Shown here: in pieces, positions 50,660-61,946 of the stretch
Layout: each line of letters starts with the position of its first letter
Position numbering within the stretch: position 1 is the first letter of the stretch
From: Brachybacterium saurashtrense
GTDB lineage: Bacteria; Actinomycetota; Actinomycetes; Actinomycetales; Dermabacteraceae
NCBI RefSeq assembly: GCF_003355475.1
Contig: NZ_CP031356.1
Location: 992,001 to 1,056,000, forward strand
Direction: 5' to 3'
DNA: 64,000 bases
Made by a program: the position numbers and the translations under genes
The notes under the pieces: model-generated
Told to the model about the DNA's origin: nothing
Seen by the model: only the letters and a program-made list of their open reading frames with translations
Database searches by the model: none

Positions 50660-51363
50660 GCACCGCCCCGCCCCCGCAGGAGGAGCCGACGACAGCGCCC
50701 GAGCCCGCCCCCGGCGACGCCCCCGGCACGGCGCGCGAGGGGCTCGGCGCGGTGTTGCAGGACGAGGAGTTCTCCGTGCGCGACGCGATCGGCGGACCGC
50801 GCGGGATCCTCGAGTCCGTGCTGCCCACGCTGCTCTTCGTGGTGCTCTTCGTCGCCATCCGCTCGGTGCTGATCGCGGGCGTCGCGGCGACCGCGGCGGT
50901 GGCGGTGTTCGTCGTCGCGCGGCTGCTGCAGCGACAGAGCGTCGGCACGGCGATGGGCGGGCTGGTCGCCGCCGCCCTCGGCGCCGTGCTCGCGATCCGC
51001 TCCGGCGAGGGCACGGACTTCTACTGGCCCGGGATCGTCACCAACGCGGTCTCGCTGCTGGTGCTGGTGCTCTCGCTCGCGCTGCGGCGCCCGCTGCTCG
51101 GCGTGGTGGTGGCCCTGCTGGACCCGCGGGTGCGGGACTGGGCGCAGGATTCGGCCTCGCGGCGGGTGTACACCCGGGCCACCCTGCTGTTCGCCGGGCT
51201 CTACGCCGCCAAGCTCGCCGTGCAGCTCCCGCTCCTGCTCACCGGGCAGGTGGCCGCCCTCGGCGCGGCCAAGATCGCGATGGGACTGCCCGCCTTCGCC
51301 GTGATCGCGTACCTGGTCTGGCTGATGCACCGGAGCCTGCTGGCCCGGCGCGGCCTGCGCTGA
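50656..51363 (+). CDS. DUF3159 membrane protein
   Basis: A 235-residue DUF3159 protein with six probable membrane helices arranged in pairs (LPTLLFVVLFVAIRSVLIAG, two more up to residue 120, then after SEG/FYWPG the rest). Conserved family features include GGPRGILESVLPT near residue 46, FYWPGIVTNAV, and DPRVRDWAQD. Function is unknown. ATG 50656 overlaps the DUF3710 stop by 4 bp. Confidence 0.88.
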   Translation: MSTAPPPQEEPTTAPEPAPGDAPGTAREGLGAVLQDEEFSVRDAIGGPRGILESVLPTLLFVVLFVAIRSVLIAGVAATAAVAVFVVARLLQRQSVGTAMGGLVAAALGAVLAIRSGEGTDFYWPGIVTNAVSLLVLVLSLALRRPLLGVVVALLDPRVRDWAQDSASRRVYTRATLLFAGLYAAKLAVQLPLLLTGQVAALGAAKIAMGLPAFAVIAYLVWLMHRSLLARRGLR

Positions 51364-51523
51364 GCCGCCGCACCGCCGGAGGACGGGGTGCGTGCGCCAG
51401 CGCCGTCCGCTGGATGAGACAATGCCCGGGACGGCTCCCCGGGCGTCCGCGCGCCCCGGGATCCGCGCCCAGTACGAGCAGCCACGGTCCGCGTCCCCGA
51501 CCCGGACGGGAAGTGAGTGTGTG

Positions 51524-52846
51524 ATGACGCCGGAAGCCGACCGTCTCCCGACCGGCCCCGCCCTCGGTGACCGCCTCCTGACCCTCACGGCCGGGCCGCC
51601 GGCCGCCGGCGGCACCTTCGTGGCCCGGCACGAGGGCCGTGTGGTGTTCGTGCGCGGCACCGCGCCGGGGGAGACCGTGACCGCGCGGCTGCTCGAGGAC
51701 CCGCAGGAGCAGGCCTCCGCCCGCTTCTGGCGGGCCGAGGCGCTGGACGTGCTCGAGGCCGGCGTGGATCGCGTGCCCACCGTCTGGGACGAGGCCGGGG
51801 TGGACGGCGTGGGCGGCGCGGAGTGGGCGCACATCGCCCTGCCCGCGCAGCGCCGCATCGCCAGCGAGGTGATGCAGGATCTGCTGCGCCGCGCCGGTGT
51901 GACCAGCTACCCCACCGAGCAGGTGCAGGTCGAGCCCGCACCCCACGATGCCGACGGTCTCGGGTGGCGCACCCGGGTGCGCTACGCGGTGGACGCCGAG
52001 GGGCACGTGGGCATGCGTGGATGGCGCTCGCACGAGGTGCGCCCGGTGGGCGAGGACCCGCTCTCCGCACGGGCCGTGCGGGAGCTGCGGCTGGGGGAGT
52101 GGACCGCCCCCGCGGGGACCGAGGCGATCGACGCCGTCGCCCCCTCGGCCGGACCGGCCTCGGTGGTGCTGATTGGGCGGGATCTGGACCCGGACGCCGT
52201 GGTGATCCCGGAGAGCTGGGGCGAGGCCGACGTGGCGGTGCGCACCGGGCGCGGCATGGTGCCGCTGCGCGGCGACGGGACCGTGCACGAGCGCGTGGGC
52301 GAGCGGCTGTTCACCGTCGCCGCGACCGGGTTCTGGCAGTCCCACCGCCGCGCCGCGGAGCTCCTCACCGAGGTGGTGGAGGCGACGCTGCGCGCCCCCC
52401 ACGGCGGCAGCGCCTGGGACCTGTACGGCGGGGTGGGACTGTTCGCCGCGGTGGCCGCGGCGCAGGTGGGGTCGCAGGGGACGGTGGTCTCCGTCGAGGG
52501 CAACCGGCGGGCCTCGCAGCACGCCGAGGAGAACCTCGCGGATCTGCCGCAGGCCTCCACCGCCACCGCCGACGTCACCGACTGGGTGCGGGCGCGCCGC
52601 GGGGGCGTGGACGCGGTGGTGCTGGATCCGCCCCGCAGCGGGGCCGGCCCCGAGCTGATGGAGCTGCTCGCGAACGCGGTGCGTCAGCGGATCGTGTACG
52701 TCTCCTGCGAGCCCTCGACCCTCGCCCGGGACCTCTCGGCGATCGAGAAGAAGGGCTGGCGCGTGGTGGACCTGCGCGCCTTCGACCTCTTCCCCCACAC
52801 CCACCACATCGAGTCCGTCGCCGTCCTCGAGCCCACCCCGGGCTGA
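51524..52846 (+). CDS. TRAM-domain SAM-dependent RNA (uracil-5-)methyltransferase
   Basis: A 440-residue TrmA/RumA-family enzyme. It has an N-terminal TRAM domain (about 14-75), a middle RNA-binding region, and a Rossmann methyltransferase domain with DLYGGVGLFAAVAA for SAM, LDPPRSGAG, and VSCEPSTLARD carrying the nucleophilic Cys. It should methylate C5 of uridine in rRNA or tRNA. The N-terminal Cys cluster that holds the 4Fe-4S centre in RumA is absent. I start at ATG 51524; GTG 51521 and upstream in-frame ATG 51422 are alternatives. Confidence 0.9.
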   Translation: MTPEADRLPTGPALGDRLLTLTAGPPAAGGTFVARHEGRVVFVRGTAPGETVTARLLEDPQEQASARFWRAEALDVLEAGVDRVPTVWDEAGVDGVGGAEWAHIALPAQRRIASEVMQDLLRRAGVTSYPTEQVQVEPAPHDADGLGWRTRVRYAVDAEGHVGMRGWRSHEVRPVGEDPLSARAVRELRLGEWTAPAGTEAIDAVAPSAGPASVVLIGRDLDPDAVVIPESWGEADVAVRTGRGMVPLRGDGTVHERVGERLFTVAATGFWQSHRRAAELLTEVVEATLRAPHGGSAWDLYGGVGLFAAVAAAQVGSQGTVVSVEGNRRASQHAEENLADLPQASTATADVTDWVRARRGGVDAVVLDPPRSGAGPELMELLANAVRQRIVYVSCEPSTLARDLSAIEKKGWRVVDLRAFDLFPHTHHIESVAVLEPTPG

Positions 52847-52887
52847 GCGCGAGGCGCGCCGCGCCACGGTGCCCGCCCTGCCCGGCG

Positions 52888-52911
52888 CGGGCCCGTACGC
52901 GCTCGGGCCCG
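52888..52911 (+). terminator. Possible terminator after methyltransferase gene
   Basis: CGGGCCCG at 52888-52895 repeats at 52904-52911; because the octamer is palindromic, the copies can pair across the 8-nt gap. Confidence 0.4.
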
Positions 52912-53025
52912 TGCATGCTCCGGGGCGCGGCACGGTCCGCGGGACCGCGCGCGCACGCCCGGCGGGGACACGCGGGCAGATCACCTGACGCGATGTCAGC
53001 TCCAAGGCCCGGGGCGTGCTACCAT

Positions 53026-53045
53026 TTATCTTGACGTCAAGATAA
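53026..53045. promoter_or_regulatory. Perfect 20-bp palindrome upstream of acnA
   Basis: Half-site TTATCTTGAC followed directly by its complement; it stands out as AT-rich in GC-rich DNA and is 133 bp before the acnA start. It looks like the operator of a dimeric (MarR- or TetR-like) regulator. It contains TTGACG, usable as a -35. Confidence 0.6.
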
Positions 53046-53137
53046 CTGCCGGATCGACCCGGCGACCTCCCGCTCCCCGCCCGCACCTCGCGGCGCGGTC
53101 GGGGACGCGTTCGTCCGCCTGCGGCGCGCGACGCGCC

Positions 53138-53143
53138 TACGAT
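53138..53143 (+). promoter_or_regulatory. Possible -10 of acnA
   Basis: TACGAT within CCTACGATGG, as upstream of glk; it would give a leader of about 30 nt with the GAAGGAG ribosome-binding site. Confidence 0.45.
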
Positions 53144-53178
53144 GGAGAGGTCAACCCCACACCGAAGGAGTGCGCCCG

Positions 53179-55983
<2,805 letters not shown>

Positions 55984-56045
55984 GCGGGCACGTCGGAGGG
56001 CCCTCGGGCCCCCGGCGCCGGCCGCGGACGACGCGGCCACCGCCC

Positions 56046-56083
56046 CGAGCGCCCCGTCGGAGGATCCTCCGACGGGGCGCTCG
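56046..56083 (+). terminator. Terminator after acnA
   Basis: A perfect 38-bp palindrome (19-bp arms 56046-56064 and 56065-56083) centred on GGATCC. Confidence 0.8.
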
Positions 56084-56239
56084 TCGTCGTCCGTGCCCGG
56101 TCCGCGCGGACCCGGACACAGCGCACCCCTGCGCAGTGCGTGTGCACGGCGATGCACACCCGCGGCGCGGGCCGTGAAACCCCGGTGAATATGTGCACAG
56201 ATGTGACCATGTCCGGCGTCGTTCCTGGTCACGAGGACG

Positions 56240-56245
56240 TACGCT
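56240..56245 (+). promoter_or_regulatory. -10 of dxs
   Basis: TACGCT lies 38 nt before the dxs start, giving a leader of about 30 nt that carries GGGAGG. Confidence 0.5.
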
Positions 56246-56282
56246 GAGGGGAATTCGACCCCGTCCTGAGGGAGGACCGCGC

Positions 56283-58127
56283 GTGTCCACCACCGAGCAG
56301 CGCCCCGCCGTGCCCCACCGCATCGTGCCGGCGACCCCTGCCGAGGTCCCCGTCCCGAAGGATCCGGAGGCGCTGCGCGCTCTGCCCGCCGAGGCGCTGC
56401 CCGGCCTCGCCCGCACGCTGCGGCGCCGGCTCGTGGAGATCTGCGCCGAGCGCGGCGGGCACCTCGGCCCCAACCTCGGCGTGGTGGAGCTGACCCTGGC
56501 CCTGCACCGCGAGTTCCGCTCGCCTCACGAGCCGATCGTCTTCGACACCGGCCACCAGGCCTACGTCCACAAGATGCTCACCGGCCGCGCGGCTCTCGAG
56601 GGCCTGCGGCGCGCCGGGGGCACCTCCGGCTACCCCGACCGGGGGGAGTCCGTCCACGACGTGGTCGAGAACTCGCATGCCTCCGGCTCGATCGCCTGGG
56701 CGCACGGCCTGGACCGCGCCCACCGGCTCGCCGGCCGGGACGGCGTGGCCGTCGCGGTGACCGGGGACGGTGCGCTCACCGGCGGCGTGGGCCTCGAGGC
56801 GCTCAACGAGCTCGCCGCCGATCGCGGCTCCCGCACGATCGTGGTGCTCAACGACAACACCCGCTCCTACGCCCCGACCGTGGGCGGCATCGCCCAGCAT
56901 CTCGCCGCGCTGCGGGAGGGGGAGATCGCGCCGGGGGCGGACCTCTTCACCACGCTCGGTCTGACCTACCTCGGCCCCGTCGACGGCCACGACCACGAGG
57001 CCCTGGCCGCGGCGACCGCGGACGCGCGCGCCGCCGCCGAGGACCCGTCCCGCTCCGGCGTGGTGCTGCACGTGGTCACCCGCAAGGGCGCCGGGTTCGC
57101 CCGCGCGGAGGCCGACGCCGTCGACCACTGGCACGCCACCGGCCCTTTCCCGCTCGAGGGCCCCGAGACGGTCAAGCCGGCGGCGGACACCTGGAGCGCG
57201 CGGCTGGGTGCCGCGGCGCTCGCGGCGGCCCGCGCCGACGAGCGCGTCCTCGCGCTCAGCGCCGCGATGGTCGATCCCGTGGGCCTCACCCCGATGCAGC
57301 GCGAGATGCCCGCCCGGGTGCTCGACGTGGGCATCGCCGAGCAGCTCGCCCTCGACACCGCCGCGGGGCTCGCGAAGGGCGGACGCCTGCCGCTCGTCGC
57401 GCTGTACGCCACCTTCCTCAACCGCGCCCACGACCAGCTGCTGCTGGACCTCGCGCTGCACGGCGAGGACGTGACGATCACGCTGGACCGCGCCGGGATC
57501 ACCGGTGACGACGGCCCCAGCCACCACGGCATCTGGGACCTCGCCCTCGCCGCGCAGGTGCCGGGCCTGAGCCTGTGGGCGCCGCGGGACGGCGCCCGCC
57601 TCGACGCCGCCGTGCCCGCCGCGCTCGCGACCTCCGGGCCCTCCGTGGTGCGCTTCCCGAAGGGGGCCTGCCCCGAGGAGCTCCCCACCCTCGCACAGCG
57701 CGCCGCCGGGGACGTGCTCGCCGGGGACGCCGACGCCCCGATCGACGTCCTGCTGGTGAGCATCGGCGCCCTGGCCGATCGTGCCGTCGCCGCCGCACGC
57801 TCCGTGGCCGAGGCCCGCCCCGGGCTGAACGTGGTGGTGCTCGATCCCGTGCAGGCACTGCCGCTGCCCCCCGCGCTGCTCGAGCTCGCCGCCGGGGCGC
57901 GCGCCGTGGTCACCATCGAGGACGGCCTGGCCGAGCGGGGGATCGGCGCCGCGCTCGGTACCCGCCTCGCCGCCGGGGCGACGCTGCACGCGCCCGGCCC
58001 CGTGGTGCGCAGCCTCGGCGTGCGGCTCGAGTTCCTCGCCCATGCCAAGCGCGACGCGATCCTCGCCGCGCAGGGGCTGGACGCCGAGGGCATCGCCGCC
58101 CAGGTGCGCGAGCTGCTGGGGGAGTGA
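56283..58127 (+). CDS. dxs: 1-deoxy-D-xylulose-5-phosphate synthase
   Basis: A 614-residue thiamine-diphosphate enzyme, first step of the MEP isoprenoid pathway (pyruvate plus glyceraldehyde-3-phosphate). It has GGHLGPNLGVVELTLALH, TGHQAYVHKMLTGR, the ThDP motif GDGALTGG...NDN, the catalytic Glu region VGIAEQLALDTAAG and RAGITGDDGPSHHGIWD. The NDN loop reads NDNTRSYAP where NDNGRSYAP is usual. The start is GTG 56283 with GGGAGG upstream; the in-frame start at 56193 precedes the promoter. It is convergent with map. Confidence 0.96.
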   Translation: MSTTEQRPAVPHRIVPATPAEVPVPKDPEALRALPAEALPGLARTLRRRLVEICAERGGHLGPNLGVVELTLALHREFRSPHEPIVFDTGHQAYVHKMLTGRAALEGLRRAGGTSGYPDRGESVHDVVENSHASGSIAWAHGLDRAHRLAGRDGVAVAVTGDGALTGGVGLEALNELAADRGSRTIVVLNDNTRSYAPTVGGIAQHLAALREGEIAPGADLFTTLGLTYLGPVDGHDHEALAAATADARAAAEDPSRSGVVLHVVTRKGAGFARAEADAVDHWHATGPFPLEGPETVKPAADTWSARLGAAALAAARADERVLALSAAMVDPVGLTPMQREMPARVLDVGIAEQLALDTAAGLAKGGRLPLVALYATFLNRAHDQLLLDLALHGEDVTITLDRAGITGDDGPSHHGIWDLALAAQVPGLSLWAPRDGARLDAAVPAALATSGPSVVRFPKGACPEELPTLAQRAAGDVLAGDADAPIDVLLVSIGALADRAVAAARSVAEARPGLNVVVLDPVQALPLPPALLELAAGARAVVTIEDGLAERGIGAALGTRLAAGATLHAPGPVVRSLGVRLEFLAHAKRDAILAAQGLDAEGIAAQVRELLGE

Positions 58128-58167
58128 CCCCGCCGCCCTCGGCAGGTGCCCTCGGTCCCGGAGGAGC

Positions 58168-58989
58168 TCAGCCGAGCGAGCTGCGCGGGGAGGGGTCGTC
58201 CGCCCGTGCGGTGAGGACCACCGGGGCGCCGTCGGTGACCTGCAGGGTGTGCTCGGCGTGGGCGCCCCGGGAGCCGTCGGCCGAGAGCTGGGTCCAGCCG
58301 TCGCGCTCGTCGACCACCAGCTCGGAGGTGGTGGGCACCAGGAACGGCTCCACCGTGAGCAGCTGACCGGCCACCAGCTCGGCGCCGCCGCCGGGGGTGC
58401 CGTGATTGGGCACGAAGGGGGCCTCGTGCATCGTGCGCCCCACCCCGTGCCCGCCGAAGCGGTCGTTGATCGAGTAGCCGAGCGCGGTCGCCTCGTTCAT
58501 CACCGCGAAGCCGATGTCGCCCACGGTCGCTCCCGCACGCACCTGGTCGATCCCGGCCCACATCACCTGCTCAGTGTCGCGGATCAGCTGCAGATCCTCC
58601 GTGCGGGGCGTGCCCACCGGGATCGTGAGGCACGAATCGGCGACCCAGCCCTCGAGCGAGACCGCGAAGTCCAGCGACAGCAGGTCGCCCTCGGCCAGCA
58701 CCCTGTCGTAGGGGCGGCCGTGCAGCACCCCGTCGTTCAGGGAGGTGCAGATGACGTGGCCGAACGGGGAGGCGCCGAACACCGGGTGGTAGTCGAGGTA
58801 GCAGCTGACCGCGCCCGCCTCGCGGATCATCCGGTGCGCCTCGGCGTCCACGTCCAGCAGGTTCCAGCCCACGTCCACCACCTCGCGCAGGTGGGACAGC
58901 ACCGAGGCGACGAAGGCCCCGGCGGGCCGGGCCTCAGCGAGGGTGGGGAGCTCCTGCGCGGAGCTGCGACGGCGGCGGCCCAGGATCAT
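58168..58989 (-). CDS. map: Type I methionine aminopeptidase
   Basis: A 273-residue type I MetAP that removes the initiator methionine. The pita-bread fold ligands are visible: His in ASPFGHVICTSLNDGV, Asp in LLSLDFAVSLEGWVADS (two), His in FGGHGVGRTMHEAP and Glu in LLTVEPFLVP with the last Glu in RGAHAEHTLQV. ATG 58989 overlaps the ctaA stop as ATGA, so it is co-translated with haem A synthase. Actinobacteria commonly have more than one map gene; another copy is likely elsewhere. Confidence 0.93.
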   Translation of the reverse strand: MILGRRRRSSAQELPTLAEARPAGAFVASVLSHLREVVDVGWNLLDVDAEAHRMIREAGAVSCYLDYHPVFGASPFGHVICTSLNDGVLHGRPYDRVLAEGDLLSLDFAVSLEGWVADSCLTIPVGTPRTEDLQLIRDTEQVMWAGIDQVRAGATVGDIGFAVMNEATALGYSINDRFGGHGVGRTMHEAPFVPNHGTPGGGAELVAGQLLTVEPFLVPTTSELVVDERDGWTQLSADGSRGAHAEHTLQVTDGAPVVLTARADDPSPRSSLG

Positions 58990-60014
58990 CGTGCCTCCGT
59001 CCCCTCGAGGGCGTCCTGGTCGGTGCCCGGCGAGACCGGCTCCTGCCAGGTCACGGTGCGGGCGCCCACCCAGGCGATCGAGGAGGCGAACAGCGCCGCG
59101 CCGATCAGGTGGAGGAACACCACCAGCTCCGGCAGGCCCAGGAAGTACTGGACGTAGCCGACCACGCCCTGGGCGAGGGTGAGTCCGGCCAGCCACCAGG
59201 CCGCCACCAGCGCCTCGCGGCGGGCGCGGGAGCGGTGCAGCACCACCAGCAGCGCCGCCAGCAGTGCGCAGAAGAGGTACACGGCCAGGGCGTGGAGGCG
59301 GGTGGCGACCACGGGGTTCATCGCGATCCGGGTCACCTCCCCGGCATCGCCCGAATGCGGGCCGGTGCCGGTGACCACGGTGCCGAGGATGAGGACCACG
59401 AACCCCACCGCCGCGAGGGCGACGAACAGCGCGATCGCGCGCTGCGGCACCGCGCGCCGCACCGGACCGTCGCCGTCGTACAGCCTCACCAGCAGCACCA
59501 TCGAGAACGCGCACAGCACCGGGGAGATCAGGAAGTGGGGGCTCACCAGCCCGGGGTGCAGGTCCAGCCACACCACGAACGCGCCCAGCAGCGCCTGCAC
59601 GGCGGTGCCGATCAGCGGCACCCAGGCCAGCCGCCGGAACCCGGCACCCTTGTGCCCGAGCCAGCGCCAGGACACCAGCAGCACCGCGAGCGCGAAGACC
59701 GTGAGCACCCCGGTGAGGGTGCGGTTGCCGAACTCGACGAACGGATGGATGCCGGCTTCCATCGTGAACTCCGGGGTGAACTGCCCCGGCTCGCAGTGCG
59801 GCCAGGTGGAGCAGCCCAGTCCGCTGCCCGTCAGGCGCACCGCGGCGCCGGAGAGGATGATGCCCATCTGCGCGATCAGATTGCCCCACAGCGCGATCGC
59901 GGCCAGGCGGGCGCGGCGGGCGGGGCCCCAGGAGGGGAGGCGGGGATCGGGCAGGGTGGTGATCCGCCCGTGCCGTTCGGGACGGCGCTGGGCGGGCGCG
60001 GCGGAGCGGGACAT
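58986..60014 (-). CDS. ctaA: Haem A synthase
   Basis: A 342-residue CtaA with eight membrane helices in two similar halves. Haem-site signatures include GAAVRLTGSGLGCSTWPHCEPG (in parts, with the Cys pair), EFGNRTLTG in the first half and ARLHALAVYL plus LHLIGAALFASS in the second. It oxidises haem O to haem A, the cofactor of the aa3 oxidase encoded at 6-15 kb. ATG 60014 has TAGACT 6 nt upstream, so the ctaA-map mRNA is predicted to be leaderless. Confidence 0.93.
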   Translation of the reverse strand: MSRSAAPAQRRPERHGRITTLPDPRLPSWGPARRARLAAIALWGNLIAQMGIILSGAAVRLTGSGLGCSTWPHCEPGQFTPEFTMEAGIHPFVEFGNRTLTGVLTVFALAVLLVSWRWLGHKGAGFRRLAWVPLIGTAVQALLGAFVVWLDLHPGLVSPHFLISPVLCAFSMVLLVRLYDGDGPVRRAVPQRAIALFVALAAVGFVVLILGTVVTGTGPHSGDAGEVTRIAMNPVVATRLHALAVYLFCALLAALLVVLHRSRARREALVAAWWLAGLTLAQGVVGYVQYFLGLPELVVFLHLIGAALFASSIAWVGARTVTWQEPVSPGTDQDALEGTEAR

Positions 60015-60020
60015 GGCCCG

Positions 60021-60026
60021 AGTCTA
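60021..60026 (-). promoter_or_regulatory. -10 of ctaA-map (leaderless)
   Basis: Minus-strand TAGACT ends 6 nt before ATG 60014; the identical hexamer and spacing occur at the DUF3043 gene. Confidence 0.6.
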
Positions 60027-60124
60027 GGGTCCCGGCCCGAGAGATCGCTGGGCGGCGTGCGCCGATGCGACCGACGCCGCACCCGGCGCTCCGTCGTCCG
60101 CCGCTCGCGCTCCGCGGCGCGGGC

Positions 60125-60919
60125 TCAGCTGTCGGTCCAGCGGAACCAGCGCACCACCGCGGCCACGCCCGCCACCGCCCACACCATCAGCACCAGGGCG
60201 GAGCCGGGGGAGAAGGGCCCCTGGGCCAGGCACGCCCGCATCAGCTCCCCGAGCGCCCCCGAGGGCAGCAGGTCCACCAGACCGCCCAGGATCCGCGGGT
60301 AGGAGGAGGCGGGGAAGGCAACGCCGCCCACGGAGACCAGCAGCAGGAACAGCAGGTTCGAGACCGCCAGCACCGCTTCCGTGCGCAGCGTGCCGGCCAC
60401 CAGCAGGCCCAGGGCGCCGAAGGCGACGGTGCCCACCAGCCACACCGGCACCGCTCCCAGCAGCCCGCCGAGCTCGGGACGCCACCCGATGATCAGTGCG
60501 ATCGCACCGAGCACCAGCACCTGCAGCACGTGGGTGGCGAGTGTGGCGAGGATCTTCCCCGCCAGGTAGCCGTCCCGTCCCAGCGGGGTGGTCGCCACCC
60601 AGCGCAGCACCCCGTTGCGTCGGTCGAAGCCGGTGAGGATCGCCTGAGAGGTGAAGGAGGTGGAGATCAGCGCCGTGGCGAAGGTCGCGGCCACCGCCGT
60701 GTCGATCGAGGGCACGCCCTCCAGCCGCCCCAGCGGCAGCAGCCACAGCCCGATCAGCACCATCGCCGGCAGGGCGACGGCCACGGTGAGCTGCTCCCCG
60801 TTGGAGAGCATGATTCGGGTCTCCATCGCGGCGTGGGCGAGGACCCGGCGCAGCGGCGGCGCCGGATGCGGGGAGCGGTCGGCGGGTGCGTCGGCCCGTG
60901 CCTGCTGCGGGGCGGTCAT
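60125..60919 (-). CDS. ABC-2 type transporter permease
   Basis: A 264-residue ABC-2 permease with six predicted membrane helices. Between helices 2 and 3 is the ABC-2 feature FDRRNGVLRWVATTPLGRDGYLAGK (in parts), and the late FPASSYPRILGGLVDLLPSGALGELMRACL follows. ATG 60919 overlaps the ATPase stop as ATGA, so the two genes make one exporter. In mycobacteria the equivalent pair lies between ctaA and sufR; its substrate is not known, and a link to haem or drug export is only suggestion. Confidence 0.9.
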   Translation of the reverse strand: MTAPQQARADAPADRSPHPAPPLRRVLAHAAMETRIMLSNGEQLTVAVALPAMVLIGLWLLPLGRLEGVPSIDTAVAATFATALISTSFTSQAILTGFDRRNGVLRWVATTPLGRDGYLAGKILATLATHVLQVLVLGAIALIIGWRPELGGLLGAVPVWLVGTVAFGALGLLVAGTLRTEAVLAVSNLLFLLLVSVGGVAFPASSYPRILGGLVDLLPSGALGELMRACLAQGPFSPGSALVLMVWAVAGVAAVVRWFRWTDS

Positions 60920-61812
60920 GCGTGCTCCTCCTCGGCCTCGTCGGCCCCGGGTGCGGCGCCGTCCTCGTCCATCAGGTCCAGCAGCACGGATTCGAGGTCC
61001 GCGGCGCCGCCGGAGGTGACCTCGAGCCGTGCCCCGTGGCGGGCGGCGGTCGAGCGCAGGTCGGCCTCGAGGGCCGGCACCGACTCGGGGTCGACGCCGG
61101 TGGCGGTGGCCTGCACCACCACGGCGCCGTCGGCCGCCCGGTGGCCGCTGATCACCTCCTGCACGGTGCCGGAGGCCAGCACCCGGCCGCGGGAGATGAC
61201 GCGCACCGCATCGGCGAGGCCCACCACGTCGTCCATCAGATGGGTGGTGAGCACCACGGCGGTGCCGGTGCGCGCCAGGGCGCGGATCAGCTCGCGCACC
61301 CGGCGGCGGATCGAGGGATCCATGCCGGCGGTGGGCTCGTCGAGGAACACGAGGTCGGGCCGGCCGATGATCGCCAGCGCGAGCGCGAGGCGCTGGCGCT
61401 GGCCGCCGGAGAGCCGGCGCACCAGGGTGCGGCCGAAGGCGTCGATGCCGAGGTGCTCGGCCACCTCCTCCACGTCCAGCGGGGCGGCGTGGAGGCTTGC
61501 GGCGTAGCGCAGCAGCCGCATCGCGGTGGCGCCCGAGGTGAGCCCGCCGTCCTGGATCATCACGCCCACCCGGGCGCGGTGCGCAGGGCCCGCGCGCCAG
61601 GGATCCGCGCCGAGCACGCGCAGGGTGCCGGCATCGGGGCGCAGGAGCCCGGTCGCGCAGGAGATGGCGGTGGTCTTCCCGGCGCCGTTGGGACCCAGCA
61701 GGGCGGTGACGGCGCCGCGCTCGGCCATGAGGCTCAGGCCGTCGAGGGCGCGCACGGGCCCGTAGCTGAGGGTGAGGGCGTCGGCGACGAGGGCGGGGGA
61801 GTGGTCGTCCAT
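60916..61812 (-). CDS. ABC transporter ATP-binding protein
   Basis: A 298-residue ABC ATPase: Walker A GPNGAGKTT near residue 40, Q-loop in VGVMIQDGG, signature LSGGQRQRLALA, Walker B LVFLDEPTAGMDP and the switch His in LTTHLMDD. A C-terminal domain of about 80 residues ends in an acidic tail. It energises the permease encoded next to it. ATG 61812 is chosen; in-frame GTG 61821 is an alternative, but it overlaps or touches the -10. Confidence 0.92.
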   Translation of the reverse strand: MDDHSPALVADALTLSYGPVRALDGLSLMAERGAVTALLGPNGAGKTTAISCATGLLRPDAGTLRVLGADPWRAGPAHRARVGVMIQDGGLTSGATAMRLLRYAASLHAAPLDVEEVAEHLGIDAFGRTLVRRLSGGQRQRLALALAIIGRPDLVFLDEPTAGMDPSIRRRVRELIRALARTGTAVVLTTHLMDDVVGLADAVRVISRGRVLASGTVQEVISGHRAADGAVVVQATATGVDPESVPALEADLRSTAARHGARLEVTSGGAADLESVLLDLMDEDGAAPGADEAEEEHA

Positions 61813-61822
61813 GGCGCGCACC

Positions 61823-61828
61823 ATCGTA
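61823..61828 (-). promoter_or_regulatory. -10 of ABC exporter operon
   Basis: Minus-strand TACGAT ends 10 nt before ATG 61812, giving a leader of only 3-4 nt. Confidence 0.45.
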
Positions 61829-61875
61829 GGCCGCACCCGCCGGTGCCGGGCACGGGACGTGAGCGACCGGGCACC

Positions 61876-61905
61876 GCGCGCCGCGCCCCGCCTCGCGCGG
61901 CGCGC
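61876..61905 (-). terminator. Terminator after GST-family gene
   Basis: GCGCGCCGCG (61876-61885) pairs with CGCGGCGCGC (61896-61905), 41 nt past the stop of the gene at 61947. Confidence 0.6.
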
Positions 61906-61946
61906 CCCGGAGGGCACGGCGCACGTCGGCGGGGCGTCGGCCGGGT

